A stretch of 64,000 nucleotides of DNA, taken from the NCBI RefSeq assembly GCF_016587435.1, contig NZ_BNJJ01000007.1:310001-374000 (forward strand), given 5' to 3'. The stretch comes from Dictyobacter formicarum. Its GTDB lineage: Bacteria; Chloroflexota; Ktedonobacteria; Ktedonobacterales; Ktedonobacteraceae. This document shows, one piece after another, positions 62,190 through 64,000 of this stretch; position 1 is the stretch's first letter; every line of letters starts with the position of its first letter. The notes beneath the pieces are model-generated. The model was not told where the DNA came from and did no database searches. It saw only the letters and a list, made by a program, of their open reading frames with translations. The position numbers and the translations under genes were made by a program.

Positions 62190-64000
62190 TTAAATGAGGG
62201 GGCCGGCGTCGCCGATGAGGTGGAAGGCGGCCCAGAAGTAGGGGTGGATGCGGTAGGCGAGGGTCGAGGAGGCGCGGGCGCGGGCGATAAAGACGCGCTG
62301 GGCGTAGGCGAGGGCAGTGGCTTTGCTGGCTCCTCCTAAGAGGGCCTGGTAGAAGTGGGCCATCAGGTCAGCGCTGCTGGCATCGTCGACTTTCCAGAGG
62401 GTGGGCAGGAGCGAGGCGGCTCCGGCGTAGAGGAAACCACGGCCGAGGCCGATGACTTCGTCGACGCCGCCGACGACGGCGCGACCGGTTTCGCAGGCGC
62501 TCAGGACCAGGAGCGAGCAGTGCGCGAGGTTGAGGTTGAAGACTTCGATAGTGCTGAGCTGCCGATCGGCCAGCTGGATATGAGAGAAATTAGGGGCATC
62601 CAGTCGGAAGAGTCCGTGAGCTGCAATGTGGATAATGGGGCTGAGCGGCCCACGCTGCCAGAGCAGGGCTGTCGTGGCCTCTCGGTTGAGCGCGCAAGGC
62701 ACCTGTAGCTGCCGAGCCGCCGTTTGCGCCTCCTGGATCGCGTACTCCAGGCGTCCACTATCCGAGAGTCCCATGACCAGCGATTGTTGGAGAGGGATAT
62801 GGCGCTCCAGCACCGATTGTCCACGGCGGCGGCAAATATCCATCAACATGACAGAAGGCAGGTAAGAGATTTCGGCCTTCTCGATCACAAATTGCTGTCC
62901 ATCATACAGGCAATGAAATGGGATGTAGTGCAGCATACCGTATGGAACGATCGTCAGGTGGCGACAGCCACGCAGGAGGTCCTCAATGGGCGTTAAGAGC
63001 AGCTCATAGAAGCGCTTGAGCAGGCCCAGGCTATTGCTCTGCAGGCTTAAAAAGGCCTGGGCCTGGTCGGCGGTGTTGGCCGCCCGGCCTGAGAGGTCCA
63101 GGTTGGTGCGCCAGAGAGAATAGAGCCTCTCGAGCTGAACCACGGCATCCGGAACGCTGCGCACGGTAACACCAGCGGTGGTCAGGTGAAAAATGTAGAG
63201 ATCCTGGTCCGAGAGGTAATATTCGAGCAGATGCGCGCCAGGCGCCAGCTTCTTGCCCAGCGTGGCAACACCTGGATGAGTCCAGTTGGCACGCGGACGA
63301 GAGACAAGCGAGCCAGCTGAGCGCAACTGAATCTGCTCAAATAATTGCTCAATGCGCCGCTCGCGTTTCTGCATCTCCTGCCGGGCCGTGCCGGGATCCA
63401 CCGCGCGAATACGCATCACGGCCGTATCGCTCAAATTGGACTCGTCTTCAGTATGATAGACAATCGAGCTAAACCAGGCATGCTCCTCGCGCGCCTTGAC
63501 CAGGGCGTCCAGAATATCCTCGTTCATGCGATCATCGGGTCGTACACGAATATCGATGTTGTGGCGCAGGTAATCGCCCAGCACGCGTGATTTTGCTTTC
63601 TCAACATAAGTCATGGCCTGCTCAACCTGGCCACGACGCAGGGCCAGGATAATAGCGCGCTGATAAATATCGCGCTTATTCTCCAGGAAGCTGGTACGTT
63701 CATCCAATACCAGGCGACTCTGTACATCATCAATGCCCTGAATGGCCTGATCATAGTAATCGGCGGCCCCATCCAGATCCTCGCGGCGCTCGGCCAGTTG
63801 TCCCAGTAGATCAAAGCAGCGGTATTGTAGCTCCAGCAGGCCCTGGCCCTGCGCGACATCCAGCGCCTGGGCACAGAGTTCCTGGGCGGTCAGGATATCG
63901 CCCCGGGCATCGGCGATACGGCCCTGCAGCAAGATCGCCTGCGCCAGGCGCGGCAGGTCTTCCTGCTCAGCAAAAATGTCCGCCACATGCTCAACTTCGC
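62190..64000 (-). CDS. TPR-CHAT protein, N-terminus beyond the window
   Basis: The frame is open through base 64000, so the start lies outside. The visible 600 residues begin with TPR-like helical repeats (ILTAQELCAQALDVAQGQ; DLDGAADYYDQAIQGI) and end with a CHAT caspase-like domain: catalytic His in IIHIAAHGLFRLD and Cys in LLVLSACETGRAVVGG. CHAT proteins are clan CD proteases, some activated by partner binding in defence or cell-death systems; many TPR-CHAT proteins have no known substrate. It lies downstream of the Hen1/Pnkp pair's promoter side, with repeat DNA between. Confidence 0.93.
   Translation of the reverse strand, partial: EVEHVADIFAEQEDLPRLAQAILLQGRIADARGDILTAQELCAQALDVAQGQGLLELQYRCFDLLGQLAERREDLDGAADYYDQAIQGIDDVQSRLVLDERTSFLENKRDIYQRAIILALRRGQVEQAMTYVEKAKSRVLGDYLRHNIDIRVRPDDRMNEDILDALVKAREEHAWFSSIVYHTEDESNLSDTAVMRIRAVDPGTARQEMQKRERRIEQLFEQIQLRSAGSLVSRPRANWTHPGVATLGKKLAPGAHLLEYYLSDQDLYIFHLTTAGVTVRSVPDAVVQLERLYSLWRTNLDLSGRAANTADQAQAFLSLQSNSLGLLKRFYELLLTPIEDLLRGCRHLTIVPYGMLHYIPFHCLYDGQQFVIEKAEISYLPSVMLMDICRRRGQSVLERHIPLQQSLVMGLSDSGRLEYAIQEAQTAARQLQVPCALNREATTALLWQRGPLSPIIHIAAHGLFRLDAPNFSHIQLADRQLSTIEVFNLNLAHCSLLVLSACETGRAVVGGVDEVIGLGRGFLYAGAASLLPTLWKVDDASSADLMAHFYQALLGGASKATALAYAQRVFIARARASSTLAYRIHPYFWAAFHLIGDAGPLI

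Noticed and set aside
1..64000. tRNA or rRNA genes
   Set aside because: I looked for GGTTCGAATCC-type T-arms and rRNA core motifs on both strands; the GGTTCGG matches belong to the family-1 repeats.

Overview
The window looks like chromosome from a large-genome, multicellular-type bacterium. The best guess is the class Ktedonobacteria (Chloroflexota). Pointers are several Ser/Thr protein kinases with long low-complexity linkers, a kinase-type WD40 protein, an NHLP/LanM lanthipeptide locus, many ECF/XRE/IclR/LacI regulators, and abundant intergenic palindromic repeats. This assignment is inference from gene content; no rRNA or tRNA gene was found to anchor it.

Layout. 1-1.2 kb: C-terminal part of a WD40 protein. 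1.6-5.7 kb: two NHLP-type precursor peptides and a class II lanthipeptide synthetase (LanM). 6.5-8.4 kb: secreted multidomain protein. 8.5-14.7 kb: GNAT, WYL regulator, XRE/peptidoglycan-binding protein, aminoglycoside-phosphotransferase-like kinase, and decayed remnants. 14.8-21.8 kb: histidine utilisation, with a divergent IclR regulator and hutF-hutU-hutH-hutI turning histidine into N-formylglutamate; IclR-like palindromes lie in the divergent region and before hutU. 21.8-27.3 kb: a decay zone with a gene relic, a frameshifted L,D-transpeptidase, an intact IS4-type insertion sequence, a truncated UPF0261 gene, an HD hydrolase and a cardiolipin-synthase fragment. 27.8-32.0 kb: a second peptide locus, with two near-identical double-glycine peptides, a striking His-rich/Asp-Cys-rich double-glycine peptide, a short membrane-fusion-like protein and a C39-peptidase ABC exporter. 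32.4-39.5 kb: two Ser/Thr kinases, a cupredoxin lipoprotein and an ECF sigma/anti-sigma pair. 39.8-57.7 kb: metabolic, membrane and regulatory genes (LacI, AI-2E transporter, threonine aldolase, DUF971, pentapeptide repeats, FabG/SDR, methyltransferase, GAF protein, alpha/beta hydrolase, VOC protein, ClpP, XRE, PAP2, ACT). 57.8-61.9 kb: the two-gene bacterial Pnkp/Hen1 RNA-repair system. 62.2-64.0 kb: a TPR-CHAT protein running off the window.

The most unusual signal is in the intergenic DNA. First, over a dozen small hairpins share the loop GCAAG (or its complement) and a flanking ACCTA[TC], while the six-base stems differ from copy to copy with full compensation (eight stem variants seen). 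They often sit as inverted pairs carrying the same stem variant, like REP/BIME elements; one was hit by the IS with a 9-bp duplication inside the hairpin, and three gene ends use the repeat's TAGGT as their stop codon. Second, four copies of a larger composite element each hold a perfect 27-34-bp-arm hairpin of differing sequence, flanked by conserved small hairpins. Neither family is explained by a mobile-element gene inside the window.
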